Assembly: GCF_002968335.2 (NCBI RefSeq)
Contig: NZ_CP134398.1
Location: forward strand, 1,550,001 to 1,614,000
Source: Mycobacterium sp. ITM-2016-00316
GTDB lineage: Bacteria; Actinomycetota; Actinomycetes; Mycobacteriales; Mycobacteriaceae
DNA length: 64,000 nt
Reading direction: 5' to 3'
Below are positions 18,428 through 25,878 of this stretch, one piece after another. The translations under genes were made by a program, and so were the position numbers. How positions within the stretch are numbered: the first letter of the stretch is position 1; each line of letters begins with the position of its first letter. The notes under the pieces were generated by a model, which did no database searches, was not told the origin of the DNA, and saw only the letters and a list, made by a program, of their open reading frames with translations.

Positions 18428-19054
18428 ATGGCTTGCGGTCCTGACACGGCGCGTGGCGGCGCTCAACGGGGTCGACCGCGTAGCGAAGCTGCCCGCCACG
18501 CAGTCCTCACAGCCGCCGCGGAGTTGGCATTGGCCGGGGGGCCCGCGGCCGCGACGATCGAGGCCATCGCCAAGCGCGCGGAAGTGAGCCGCACGACGAT
18601 CTACAAGTGGTGGCCGTCGGCGGCGGCAATCGTGTTGGAGGGTCTGCTCGATTCGGTGCGCGAATCCATCACGCGCCCGACAGGCAGCACGTCGGTCGGG
18701 GCGGTCGTCCATCACGTCAGTGCTCTATTCGGCATCCTCGCCGATCCGTCCGTCGGGCCGCTGCTGCGCAACGTCATTGCGGCGTCTGGATTCGATCCCG
18801 CGATCGAGCGGGCACTGCGTGACCAGTGGATCACCCCGCGTCGCGCAGCCGTCGCCGACACCCTGCGCGGTGCCGTCAGCAGCGGGGAGTTACCTGCCGA
18901 CGTTGACATCGAGGTCGCCGTGGACGCTCTTGTGTCCCCGCCCTACTACCGGTTGATGTTCGGGATGCCGCCACTGGACGACGCCGCGGTTCATCGATTG
19001 GTGCAGACCGTCTGGCAGGGCTGTGGGTCCCGTGCGACGCCGGGCCCGCACTGA
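18428..19054 (+). CDS. TetR-family regulator
   Basis: 208 residues. The N-terminal helix-turn-helix reads AATIEAIAKRAEVSRTTIYK (about residues 40-60), after the basic GRPRSEAARHAVL stretch. The C-terminal domain contains RALRDQWITPRR and the DALVSPPYYRLMFG block of the TetR_C subgroup seen in RutR-like or mycobacterial regulators. It is nine bases downstream of the MFS gene and probably regulates it. Confidence 0.87.
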   Translation: MACGPDTARGGAQRGRPRSEAARHAVLTAAAELALAGGPAAATIEAIAKRAEVSRTTIYKWWPSAAAIVLEGLLDSVRESITRPTGSTSVGAVVHHVSALFGILADPSVGPLLRNVIAASGFDPAIERALRDQWITPRRAAVADTLRGAVSSGELPADVDIEVAVDALVSPPYYRLMFGMPPLDDAAVHRLVQTVWQGCGSRATPGPH

Positions 19055-19072
19055 TCCAGCGACGGCGTCGAC

Positions 19073-19165
19073 TTAGGCCTGGCTGTACGCCAGTTCCTCG
19101 ACGCGCTGTCCGTAGGCGCGTATGGCACCGAGTTCGTTCTGCTGGTAGGTGACTCCGACGCGCAT
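19073..19165 (-). pseudogene. N-terminal remnant of an LLM-class oxidoreductase
   Basis: A 30-codon frame beginning MRVGVTYQQNELGAIRAYGQ and ending in RVEELAYSQA. This is the first beta-strand and helix of a luciferase-like F420-dependent enzyme, which then stops. Its start overlaps the stop of the full-length LLM gene that precedes it (TGATG-like junction). It therefore looks like the decayed second gene of a two-gene LLM operon, deleted from residue ~30 onward. Confidence 0.55.
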
Positions 19166-20064
19166 CACAAGCCCAATGCGGTCGCGAGTGCCCGCAGATT
19201 GGGCAGTGGGTCGTCGGTTGGTGCGTCGACGGCAACCTGCACGACGACGTGGTCGGCGCCGGCGTCCAGATGTGCGGTGACCGAGGTGGCCGCGTCCTCG
19301 GCTGTTCCTATACCGACGAGGGCACGCGCCAGCCGATCGGACCCGCCGACCACCAGGTCGGTCTCGTCGAAACCCTGTCGCAGCCAGGAGTTCCGGTAGT
19401 TGTCCAGCCGCGAGTAAAGATCGAGGTGGTTATGGGCGCGCCGCAGCTGGTCTTCGGCGCTGCCACCGATGGCGATGGCTTGTTCTGTGACAATCCAACG
19501 GTCGGCACCGAGGATGGCGCGAGTGGTTCGGGTCTGTTCGGGCAGCACGAGATAGGGGTGTGCGCCGTCGGCGCGCTCACCGGAGAGTTCGATCATCTTG
19601 GGCCCCAACGCCGCCAGCAGTCGTGTCGGTCGCGCGCCGGGCTCGAGTTCAGCCGGCACCGAGTTCATGCCGTCCAGATACGCGCGCATCATCGCCAGCG
19701 GCTTGCGGTAGGCACCGCCGAGCGAGCCTTCGACGAGGGGGGCGTGGCTGACGCCGAGGCCGAGGACGAACCGTCCCGGGTATAGGGCGGTGAGGATCCG
19801 GGCGCCACTCTCTGCCATCATGGGCAACCGGACGTGGATGTTGGCGATGCCGGTCCCGACCACCAGGCGCTCGGTGGCACCGAGGAAGGCTGCGGATTCG
19901 ACCAGGGCGTCCTTGCCGCCACCCTCGGGCATGAACAACGACCCGAATCCGAGTGCCTCGATCTCGCGGGCCATATTCTGCGCATCGCGGATCGGCCAGG
20001 GCTCGCTGTTCCAGAACACGCCGACCTTGGACGGAAAGTCAATGCTGCCAGGTTTATTCGTCAT
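19165..20064 (-). CDS. LLM-class (F420-dependent type) oxidoreductase
   Basis: 299 residues from ATG 20064 with GAAGG upstream; a longer in-frame start at 20103 lacks a ribosome site. TIM-barrel luciferase-like features are VGVFWNSEPWPIRDAQNMAR, VVGTGIANIHVRLPMM and LYPGRFVLGLGVSHAP. Length and motifs fit the mycobacterial TIGR03620-type F420 family. It lies downstream of the F420-reductase-like gene on the same strand, which supports use of F420 but does not prove it. Confidence 0.88.
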   Translation of the reverse strand: MTNKPGSIDFPSKVGVFWNSEPWPIRDAQNMAREIEALGFGSLFMPEGGGKDALVESAAFLGATERLVVGTGIANIHVRLPMMAESGARILTALYPGRFVLGLGVSHAPLVEGSLGGAYRKPLAMMRAYLDGMNSVPAELEPGARPTRLLAALGPKMIELSGERADGAHPYLVLPEQTRTTRAILGADRWIVTEQAIAIGGSAEDQLRRAHNHLDLYSRLDNYRNSWLRQGFDETDLVVGGSDRLARALVGIGTAEDAATSVTAHLDAGADHVVVQVAVDAPTDDPLPNLRALATALGL

Positions 20065-20099
20065 AGTCTGTACCTTCGCTTCGTGTATTGGACGCACAC

Positions 20100-20270
20100 T
20101 CACATGAAGATCGCGCGCGTCAGTCGGACGGCGTAGTCCGAATCAGGGTTGGTCGTGCCGTCACCGACGCGTTCGGCGATGGCGGCAATGGAGATGTCGC
20201 GGCGCTTGGGCAGCCGATCCTTCTCGGCGGTGACCAGGGCGTCACCCATTTCTTCGCTGGTGAGATCCGT
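20100..20270 (-). other. In-frame continuation of the F420-reductase-like gene beyond its TGA
   Basis: Directly after the TGA at 20271-20273 the same frame stays open for 56 codons. It starts TDLTSEEMGDALVTAEKDRL, continues PKRRDISIAAIAERVGDG and ends TRAIFM followed by TGA. As I recall the family, its members continue past ...WRQQPGTPxY with C-T-D-L and a charged helix, so this looks like the genuine C-terminus cut off by a nonsense codon at a Cys position. It may instead be translated from its internal ATG, or by read-through. Confidence 0.55.
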
Positions 20271-20846
20271 TCAGTAGCACGGGGCGCCGGGTTGCTGTCG
20301 CCAAGACTCCGACAGCGGGCCGGCGTCGAAGCCGTCGAATCCGGTCTGGTCGACCAACGTCATTCCCAGCGTGCGTGCGGCAGCGTCATCGGCGGCGACC
20401 GGGATGGCGATGCGACCGGGAGTTCCCGCGGGAACACCTTGATCAGCCAGGGATGCTGACCCGATGGCGTTCCACGCCTTGACGATCGGTCGTCCGATCT
20501 GCTCGGTCAACCACACGCTCTCGACTTCGCCGTTATCCAGGGCCTCGATGTGTCCGTCCCGCAGCGGGTAGTAGTTCGAGGTGTCGATGATCACCGCATC
20601 GGTCGGCGCTGCAGAAAGTACGGACGCAAAGGCCGGCATGCGACTCAGCGGTATCGACAAGATGACGACATCGACATCGCGCACCGCATCGGCCGCCTCG
20701 ACCGCGCGGGCGCCGGTCGACAACGCCTCGGGGTCGATCGTCTGCGGACCACGGGAGTTCGCGATCTTGACATCGTGCTTTGCTGCACTCAGCTTCTGAC
20801 TCAGCGTCTTGCCGATGTTGCCGGCGCCAACAATACCGATTTTCAT
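20271..20846 (-). CDS. NADPH:F420 reductase-like (FNO-type) Rossmann protein, probably truncated
   Basis: 191 residues from ATG 20846 with a GGAG ribosome site. The N-terminal dinucleotide motif is MKIGIVGAGNIGKTLSQKL, followed by NSRGPQT, which fits NADP preference, VVILSIPLS and a C-terminal AGPLSESWRQQPGAPCY. This is the F420-dependent NADP oxidoreductase / NAD(P)-binding family. The frame ends at TGA, but related sequence continues beyond it (20100-20270). It shares a short intergenic region with the MarR gene, which lies upstream on the same strand. Confidence 0.8.
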   Translation of the reverse strand: MKIGIVGAGNIGKTLSQKLSAAKHDVKIANSRGPQTIDPEALSTGARAVEAADAVRDVDVVILSIPLSRMPAFASVLSAAPTDAVIIDTSNYYPLRDGHIEALDNGEVESVWLTEQIGRPIVKAWNAIGSASLADQGVPAGTPGRIAIPVAADDAAARTLGMTLVDQTGFDGFDAGPLSESWRQQPGAPCY

Positions 20847-20871
20847 TCTCGCTCCTCGATTTTGGTGTTCG

Positions 20872-21339
20872 TCAGTCGACAGCCGGGTGGGCCAGGTCTT
20901 CGAGCGTGCGTCGAAGGTCATCGACGCCGCGGGTGTCGAGTTGGCACGCTGACTTGATCTGGTCGGTGACACCGCGGACCTTCGATTCGAGCCGTCGACC
21001 CGCGGCGGTCAGGTCGACCAGTACCCGCCGCTCGTCGCTGCGATCACGCACGCGCGAGACCATCCCGGCGGCTTCCAGGCGCTTGACCAGCGGCGTGATC
21101 GTGCCCGTGTCCATATCCAAGCGGGCGCCCAACGCACCCACGGTCTGGGGTGCACCGTCGAGCAACGCCAGCATCACAAGGTACTGCGGGAAGGTCAGAC
21201 CCAACGGCTCCAGGAACGGCTTGTGCAGCCGAATCATTCGGTTGGCCGCGCCGTAGAGCGCGAACGACAGTTGCTCGCCCAGCGTGTTGTTCGAGCCTGC
21301 CGGTGCGGCCGCAGAGTGTTTTCCAGCGCGCGATTCCAT
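20872..21339 (-). CDS. MarR-family transcriptional regulator
   Basis: 155 residues. The winged-helix core is FPQYLVMLALLDGAPQTVGALG, then LDMDTGTITPLVKRLEAAGM and the wing VRDRSDERRVLVDLTAAG. The layout resembles OhrR/MgrA-type regulators, but no N-terminal sensor cysteine of the OhrR kind is visible. It is 25 bases upstream of the F420-reductase-like gene on the same strand and is likely its regulator. Confidence 0.88.
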   Translation of the reverse strand: MESRAGKHSAAAPAGSNNTLGEQLSFALYGAANRMIRLHKPFLEPLGLTFPQYLVMLALLDGAPQTVGALGARLDMDTGTITPLVKRLEAAGMVSRVRDRSDERRVLVDLTAAGRRLESKVRGVTDQIKSACQLDTRGVDDLRRTLEDLAHPAVD

Positions 21340-21340
21340 A

Positions 21341-21359
21341 GTGCACTAGATACTAGCAC
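21341..21359. promoter_or_regulatory. Candidate MarR operator
   Basis: GTGCACTAGATACTAGCAC, a near-palindrome (GTGC-CTAG ... CTAG-CAC) starting two bases upstream of the MarR start codon. This is the usual place for an autoregulatory MarR dimer site. Confidence 0.45.
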
Positions 21360-21536
21360 GGCAGGCGAATTACCTGTCGAGGCCAAAATGGGGGTAACGG
21401 GCAGCTCATCCCCGTGAGCTGCGGCGGCCGCTTAGCCCGGCGTCATAGTGGCGCGAGCGGTGTCACCTCGATGGCCGAGTCAGCGGGCGGTCGTGGCCCA
21501 CGTCCTCGACAAATGACATCCACGCCGGCCGCTGAA

Positions 21537-21863
21537 CTAGAGCCCCATGTCCTCGGGCCGGATCTGGTTGCCGGCCGATTCGACCGCGACCGCTGCGTCC
21601 TCGTCGGCAGCGACATAGGCCGTGGCGCCGCTGCGCAGGCCGGTGCTGCCGCCGATCATCCGGTCGATCATTGCGGTGCTGTCGGCCTGCCACTTCGCGA
21701 CGGCTGCACCGAGTGCAGCTGCAGACCCGGCGGGTAGACCCTTCTGCGCGCCATCGAACCGAGCGTCGGCAGCTGCGTACCGCGCGCGGACGTTGTCCGC
21801 GTGCGCATCGACTGTCGCTGCGGATACCTGAAGGTCCTCGGCAACAACCCGTACCTCAGACAT
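21537..21863 (-). CDS. EspC-like type VII secretion substrate (DUF2580)
   Basis: 108 residues with a strong GAGGGGG ribosome site. The protein is all helical and Ala-rich: SEVRVVAEDLQVSAATVDAH at the start, a long central helix and a C-terminal YVAADEDAAVAVES segment. Size and pattern match EspC-like ESX-associated proteins, which pair with a partner and leave the cell through type VII secretion. No PE/PPE, Esx or Ecc gene is next to it, so it is an orphan here. The tail YVAADED resembles the YxxxD/E secretion signal. Confidence 0.7.
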   Translation of the reverse strand: MSEVRVVAEDLQVSAATVDAHADNVRARYAAADARFDGAQKGLPAGSAAALGAAVAKWQADSTAMIDRMIGGSTGLRSGATAYVAADEDAAVAVESAGNQIRPEDMGL

Positions 21864-22038
21864 CTGGCCCCCTCGCCGTCCGTAAAACTGACCCCGCAGT
21901 CAGCCTACTGCGCGTCGATCACCGGGCAGCGCACCAATTTCGGCGTGTGAATGCGCTTCTCCGAGGTGCTGAACGGTTCCTGGTTCCCGACGCCACCGAG
22001 CGTGCCGATGCCATGACACTATTCGGCCGACGCACTGG

Positions 22039-22473
22039 CTAGGCGCCCAGCTGCGCGATCATCTGCGCGACATCCCAGAAGTCCCGATGGCTGGTCAGCT
22101 TGCCGTGGGGTGTGACGTGGCAGGCGGCAATCCCGGGAACACTGAATCTCTCACCATTGGAGGGGATTTCGGATCCGTCCGCCAACCGCAACTGGCCCTG
22201 GAACGACCCCGACCACAGCCATTCGAGATAGAGCACGCCGTGGCGAGCCGCGGGTGAGTGAAACTCGATGACGGAGTCGGGTGCGAACTTCAGCATCCAA
22301 CGGTGAAAACGCAGGATGTTGTCGTGGCCCGTATAGGTGGTGCCCATGGCCATATCGGAGTAGGTGCCCGCCGGATCGAAGAAATCAAGCAGGCCCGTAG
22401 GGTCTTTCGTCCATGCGCTCCCGTAGGAGGACGCATAGGCGTCGAGATCGTCTGTCGGTCGAGGTGTGGTCAT
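22039..22473 (-). CDS. NTF2-like (SnoaL-type) protein
   Basis: 144 residues with GAAGG eight bases before ATG. A single cone-shaped NTF2 domain is recognisable: an N-terminal helix (DLDAYASSYGSAW), GLLDFFDPAGTYSD, RFHRWMLKFAPDSVIEFHS and FSVPGIAACHVTPHGKLTSHRD. SnoaL-like proteins act as cyclases, dehydratases, ketosteroid-isomerase-like enzymes or epoxide hydrolases. Its promoter region contains a striking AT-rich palindrome and is shared with the divergent hydratase gene at 22782. Confidence 0.82.
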   Translation of the reverse strand: MTTPRPTDDLDAYASSYGSAWTKDPTGLLDFFDPAGTYSDMAMGTTYTGHDNILRFHRWMLKFAPDSVIEFHSPAARHGVLYLEWLWSGSFQGQLRLADGSEIPSNGERFSVPGIAACHVTPHGKLTSHRDFWDVAQMIAQLGA

Positions 22474-22781
22474 GGTGACGGGCCTTCGGTCGCTGAATAT
22501 TATTTCTACTCTATATTAGAAATAAGCCGGACGGCAGAGATAGTCGATATCGGTGAAGCGGAGCCGAGCACACGCAGGAGAGTGACCCGGCGGAGTTGGA
22601 GCCGGCCCTGGCGGTCTACTGGTCAGCGGCCGGCCTGTCGCAAGGGCGGGCAGCCGGCGAGCACTTTATAGTCTAGATTCAAAATCCCTCGCCGGGCGCC
22701 ACCCGTGCGACTCTCAAATAGGGCCGCTGCCAACTGGTCCAGTGCCGTGGCGAACAGCTATGTAGTCCCGAGGAGTCTGCA
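22474..22781. other. Divergent control region between the NTF2-like and MaoC-like genes
   Basis: No gene seen in these 308 bases. Besides the palindrome at 22500-22525 it holds TAGTCTAGATTCAAAAT at about 22669-22685. That is one of the recurring AT-rich motifs of this locus and contains the possible -10 box TAGATT. Confidence 0.6.
22500..22525. promoter_or_regulatory. AT-rich palindromic operator candidate
   Basis: TTATTTCTA-CTCTATAT-TAGAAATAA: perfect 9-base arms with an 8-base spacer, 27 bases upstream of the NTF2-like start. The right arm shares TTAGAAA with motifs at 23861 and 35658, which points to a common regulator. Confidence 0.6.
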
Positions 22782-23789
22782 TTGAGCATCTTTGACGCAG
22801 AGCAGGTTGCAGGTGGCCCATACTTCGATGATGTGGAGGTCGGCCACGTTTTCGACTGCGCGCCGACGATGACCCTCACGACCGGGGCGGCGGCGTTGCA
22901 TCAAGCCATCCTGGGTGACCGTTTGAGGCTGGCGCTCGATGCCACACTGGCTGCCGCGGTCACGGGAAGCTCGGCACCACTGGCGCATCCGGCGTTGGTG
23001 TCCGACATTGTCATCGGACAGAGCACGTTGGCGACCCAGCGGGTCAAGGCCAATCTGTTCTATCGGGGGCTGGCTTTCCATCGTTTCGTCGAGGTGGGCG
23101 ACACGCTCGGCACCCGCACCGAAGTCGTCGGCATGAAACAGAACGCCCTTCGTGACGGCCGCGCGCCGACCGGCCTGGTCGCATTGCGTGTGACAACGAC
23201 CGACCAGCTAGGTCGCCTCGTGCTCGATTTTCACCGGTGCGCAATGCTCCCGCTGTCGCCGGGAACCACCGCGACGGACCATCGCGACGATCTGACGTCG
23301 ATCGGTGCTGGTGCGACTGCGACCGATCCGACACGTGATTGGGACGCGGATGCTTTCCGCTCACGGGTACCCGGGCCCCACTTCGCGCCGGAGCTGCAGG
23401 GCCGCCGCTATCGAAGCACTGGTGATGTCGTGAGCAGTGCCCCCGAACTGGCCAGGTTGAGTCTCAATATTGCCGCGACGCATCACGACCATCGCAGCGG
23501 CTACGAACGATTGGTGTACGGGGGCCACACCATCGGTATCGCGTTTGCGCAGGCGACACGGCTGCTCCCGAACCTGGCTACCATCCTGAACTGGGCCTCC
23601 TGTGATCACACCGGCCCGGTCCGCGAGGGGGATACGCTCTACAGCGACGTGGAGGTTGAACAGGCGTCAACTCTGCCCGGTGGTCGTGGCGGCATCCTGC
23701 ACGTGCGATCGCTGGTGTACGCCGTCGGCATCGGAGGCGAGGGCGACCGCCAAGTGCTGGATTGGCGCTTCGCTGCGCTGCTGTTCTGA
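22782..23789 (+). CDS. Double-hotdog MaoC-like hydratase (2-methylfumaryl-CoA hydratase-like)
   Basis: 335 residues from a TTG preceded by AGGAG. It has two hotdog-like halves. The first is short and lacks an obvious catalytic dyad. The second contains SLNIAATHHDHRSGYERLVYGGH, slightly beyond the core, with the His/Asp hydratase residues and the GGHTIGIAFAQA helix. The pattern fits the Mch/MaoC-dehydratase family that acts on branched enoyl-CoA thioesters. It sits just upstream of the mce operon and could work on intermediates from the imported substrate. Confidence 0.75.
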   Translation: MSIFDAEQVAGGPYFDDVEVGHVFDCAPTMTLTTGAAALHQAILGDRLRLALDATLAAAVTGSSAPLAHPALVSDIVIGQSTLATQRVKANLFYRGLAFHRFVEVGDTLGTRTEVVGMKQNALRDGRAPTGLVALRVTTTDQLGRLVLDFHRCAMLPLSPGTTATDHRDDLTSIGAGATATDPTRDWDADAFRSRVPGPHFAPELQGRRYRSTGDVVSSAPELARLSLNIAATHHDHRSGYERLVYGGHTIGIAFAQATRLLPNLATILNWASCDHTGPVREGDTLYSDVEVEQASTLPGGRGGILHVRSLVYAVGIGGEGDRQVLDWRFAALLF

Positions 23790-23990
23790 CTGGCCGACTC
23801 GTCCCGTGCCGAGTCGCTGTGGCGGCAGGGGATGCGGGAAGTAGCCCAACATTTAGCCCAGATTAGAAAGTCTGACGGCCGATCGCAGCGCACTTGGTGC
23901 CCGTCCGGTGGCGGCGTGGGCATCGCTGCGGCCAGACCCCGATCGCGGTGTTCTGTCGACGGCTGTCAACTCAATCGGCGTTTCCAAGTC

Positions 23991-24004
23991 TGACGTTCAC
24001 GTCA
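23991..24004. promoter_or_regulatory. Short perfect palindrome upstream of the mce operon
   Basis: TGACGT-TC-ACGTCA has perfect 6-base arms and lies about 130 bases before the first YrbE start. It is a candidate regulator site; no specific regulator can be assigned. Confidence 0.35.
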
Positions 24005-24082
24005 ATCGGGGACTGCCAGCGTAGATGCCGGGAGCGATGCCCGCGGACGAGGCGATTTGCGCCGAACAGGTTGAGTTTTTAG

Positions 24083-24100
24083 TTTAATGTTGATTAGATT
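24083..24100 (+). promoter_or_regulatory. Shared promoter-like motif of the mce operon
   Basis: TTTAATGTTGATTAGATT. The first 14 bases are repeated exactly at 56458-56471. TAGATT at its end could be a -10 box for the mce transcript, about 30 bases before the likely YrbE start. Confidence 0.4.
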
Positions 24101-24130
24101 CGTGAGCCGAGTCACTCGTCTGTGGGTGGT

Positions 24131-25021
24131 GTGACCGAACCGAAGCCGGAAAAAGGATGCACCAGTGAGTCGATCAGCGTGTACGCGAGTTCTCTCGGCG
24201 GGTCCTCCGGATGCTTCGTCAATGCACCCCGACCGGAAGTGGTGACGAACGTGGTTCTCACATCGCTGAGTGTGTCGAAGCCGCTGCGAGGTATCGGTGG
24301 CTTCTTCGGATTCTCGCTCGACACGGCGGTCGCCATATTCGCCCCGCCGTTCGCCTGGCGCGAGTTCGTGCTGCAGTCATGGTTCGTCGCAAGGGTTTCG
24401 CTCCTACCGACCCTCATGTTGTCGATTCCGTTCACGGTGCTCACCGTGTTCACCTTCAACGTGCTGCTCGCCGAGTTCGGTGCGGCTGATTTCTCAGGGA
24501 CCGGCGCGGCTCTGGGAGCAGTCACTCAGATCGGGCCGATCGTTACCGTGCTGGTGGTCGCCGGTGCCGGCGCCACAGCGATGTGCGCCGACCTCGGCGC
24601 GCGAACCATCCGCGAAGAGCTCGATGCGCAGCGCGTCATGGGGATCAACCCGATCCAGGCCCTCGTGGTGCCCCGTGTGCTGGCTGCCACCCTCGTGGCG
24701 CTGCTTCTTGCGTCGCTGGTGATCCTGGTGGGATTGGCGGGCGGCTTCGTGTTCTCGGTGTTCTTCCAGAATGTGACACCAGGAGCGTTCGTCGCCGGTC
24801 TGACGCTCGTCACGGGCGTCGGCGACGTCGTCGTGTCGTTGATCAAGGCAACACTTTTCGGGATGACGGCGGGGCTGATTGCTTGCTACATGGGCACCAC
24901 CGTCAGCGGTGGTCCCGCCGGTGTGGGTAACGCGGTCAACGAGACCGTGGTCTTCTCCTTCCTTGCGTTGTTCGTCATCAACATCTTCATGACCGCCGTG
25001 GGAATCAAGGTGAACCTTTGA
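24131..25021 (+). CDS. yrbEA: YrbE/MlaE-type ABC permease, first of the mce operon
   Basis: 296 residues from GTG 24131; the start is uncertain (24122 and 24239 are alternatives) because the family normally begins close to SKPLRGIGGFFG. The protein has about five to six membrane spans. The MlaE permease signature IREELDAQRVMGINPIQALV couples the permease to the Mkl-type ATPase encoded elsewhere. With YrbEB it forms the membrane channel of the Mce lipid importer. It overlaps the next gene by 4 bases (TTGA). Confidence 0.9.
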   Translation: MTEPKPEKGCTSESISVYASSLGGSSGCFVNAPRPEVVTNVVLTSLSVSKPLRGIGGFFGFSLDTAVAIFAPPFAWREFVLQSWFVARVSLLPTLMLSIPFTVLTVFTFNVLLAEFGAADFSGTGAALGAVTQIGPIVTVLVVAGAGATAMCADLGARTIREELDAQRVMGINPIQALVVPRVLAATLVALLLASLVILVGLAGGFVFSVFFQNVTPGAFVAGLTLVTGVGDVVVSLIKATLFGMTAGLIACYMGTTVSGGPAGVGNAVNETVVFSFLALFVINIFMTAVGIKVNL

Positions 25022-25875
25022 GCGTCAAGACGTCGATCAATCAACAGTTTCCCCGGCTGTCGCGAAAGACCCGCGACTGGCATTCCGGCTGGACGCGGGT
25101 CGGCGAACAGACGCAGTTCTACGGGCGGACCCTGATGTCCGTGGCGGATGTCTTCGTCCACTACAAGACCGAACTCGTTCGGCTGGTCGCGCAGATGAGC
25201 TTGGGCACAGGCGCTCTCGCGGTCATCGGCGGAACTGTGGTGATTGTCGGGTTCCTGACCATCTCGACGGGCGCGCTCGTCGCCGTTCAGGGATACAACC
25301 AGTTCGCGCAGGTCGGTGTCGAAGCGCTGACGGGATTCGCATCCGCCTACTTCAATGTGCGTCTGATCGCACCGTTGACGGCCGCGATCGCCATGGCGGC
25401 GACGATCGGTGCCGGATCGACCGCCCAACTCGGCGCGATGCGCATCAACGAGGAGATCGATGCGCTGGAGGTCATGGGGGTGCGATCCATGGCCTACCTC
25501 GCGTCCACCCGTGTCCTGGCCGGCGTGATCGTCGTCATTCCGCTGTACTGCGTGGCCGTCATCATGTCCTTTCTGGCAGCGCGTTTCGGTACGACCGTGA
25601 TCTACGGCCAGTCCACCGGTGTGTACGACCACTATTTCCGCACCTTCCTCATCCCGACGGATCTCATCTGGTCCTTCGTCCAGGCGGTGGTGACGGCGGT
25701 GGTGATCATGCTGGTTCACACCTATTACGGTTTCACCGCGGCCGGCGGCCCGGCAGGCGTCGGTGAAGCGGTGGGCCGCGCTACGCGAACCTCTCTGGTG
25801 GTGGCCGTCTTCGTCACGCTCCTGGTCACGCTGTCCATCTACGGGCAGTCCGGCAACTTCAACCTGGCGGGCTGA
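25018..25875 (+). CDS. yrbEB: YrbE/MlaE-type ABC permease, second
   Basis: 285 residues from a TTG overlapping the yrbEA stop. The cytoplasmic N-terminus is followed by about five hydrophobic spans. The coupling loop INEEIDALEVMGVRSMAYL is fully conserved. C-terminal VVAVFVTLLVTLSIYG is the last span. It pairs with YrbEA in the inner-membrane permease of the Mce complex. Confidence 0.92.
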   Translation: MSVKTSINQQFPRLSRKTRDWHSGWTRVGEQTQFYGRTLMSVADVFVHYKTELVRLVAQMSLGTGALAVIGGTVVIVGFLTISTGALVAVQGYNQFAQVGVEALTGFASAYFNVRLIAPLTAAIAMAATIGAGSTAQLGAMRINEEIDALEVMGVRSMAYLASTRVLAGVIVVIPLYCVAVIMSFLAARFGTTVIYGQSTGVYDHYFRTFLIPTDLIWSFVQAVVTAVVIMLVHTYYGFTAAGGPAGVGEAVGRATRTSLVVAVFVTLLVTLSIYGQSGNFNLAG

Positions 25876-25878
25876 GCG

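Larger units (their letters stand above)
23790..24130. other. Leader and control region of the mce operon
   Basis: No gene seen. It contains TTTAGCCCAGATTAGAAAG (23852-23870), a TGACGT-TC-ACGTCA palindrome (23991-24004) and TTTAATGTTGATTAGATT (24083-24100). The last is close to the operon start, and its first 14 bases recur exactly before the membrane-protein gene at 56.5 kb. Confidence 0.55.

Noticed and set aside
21864..22038. Short plus-strand frame ending VNALLRGAERFLVPDATERA...
   Set aside because: Faintly reminiscent of a dehydrogenase C-terminus, but GC at third positions is low for this genome and there is no start or ribosome site; possibly a relic, not supportable.
22474..24130. 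KstR-type operators controlling the mce operon and neighbouring genes
   Set aside because: The palindromes here (TTATTTCTA...TAGAAATAA; TGACGTTCACGTCA) do not fit the TnnAACnnGTTnnA pattern known for KstR.
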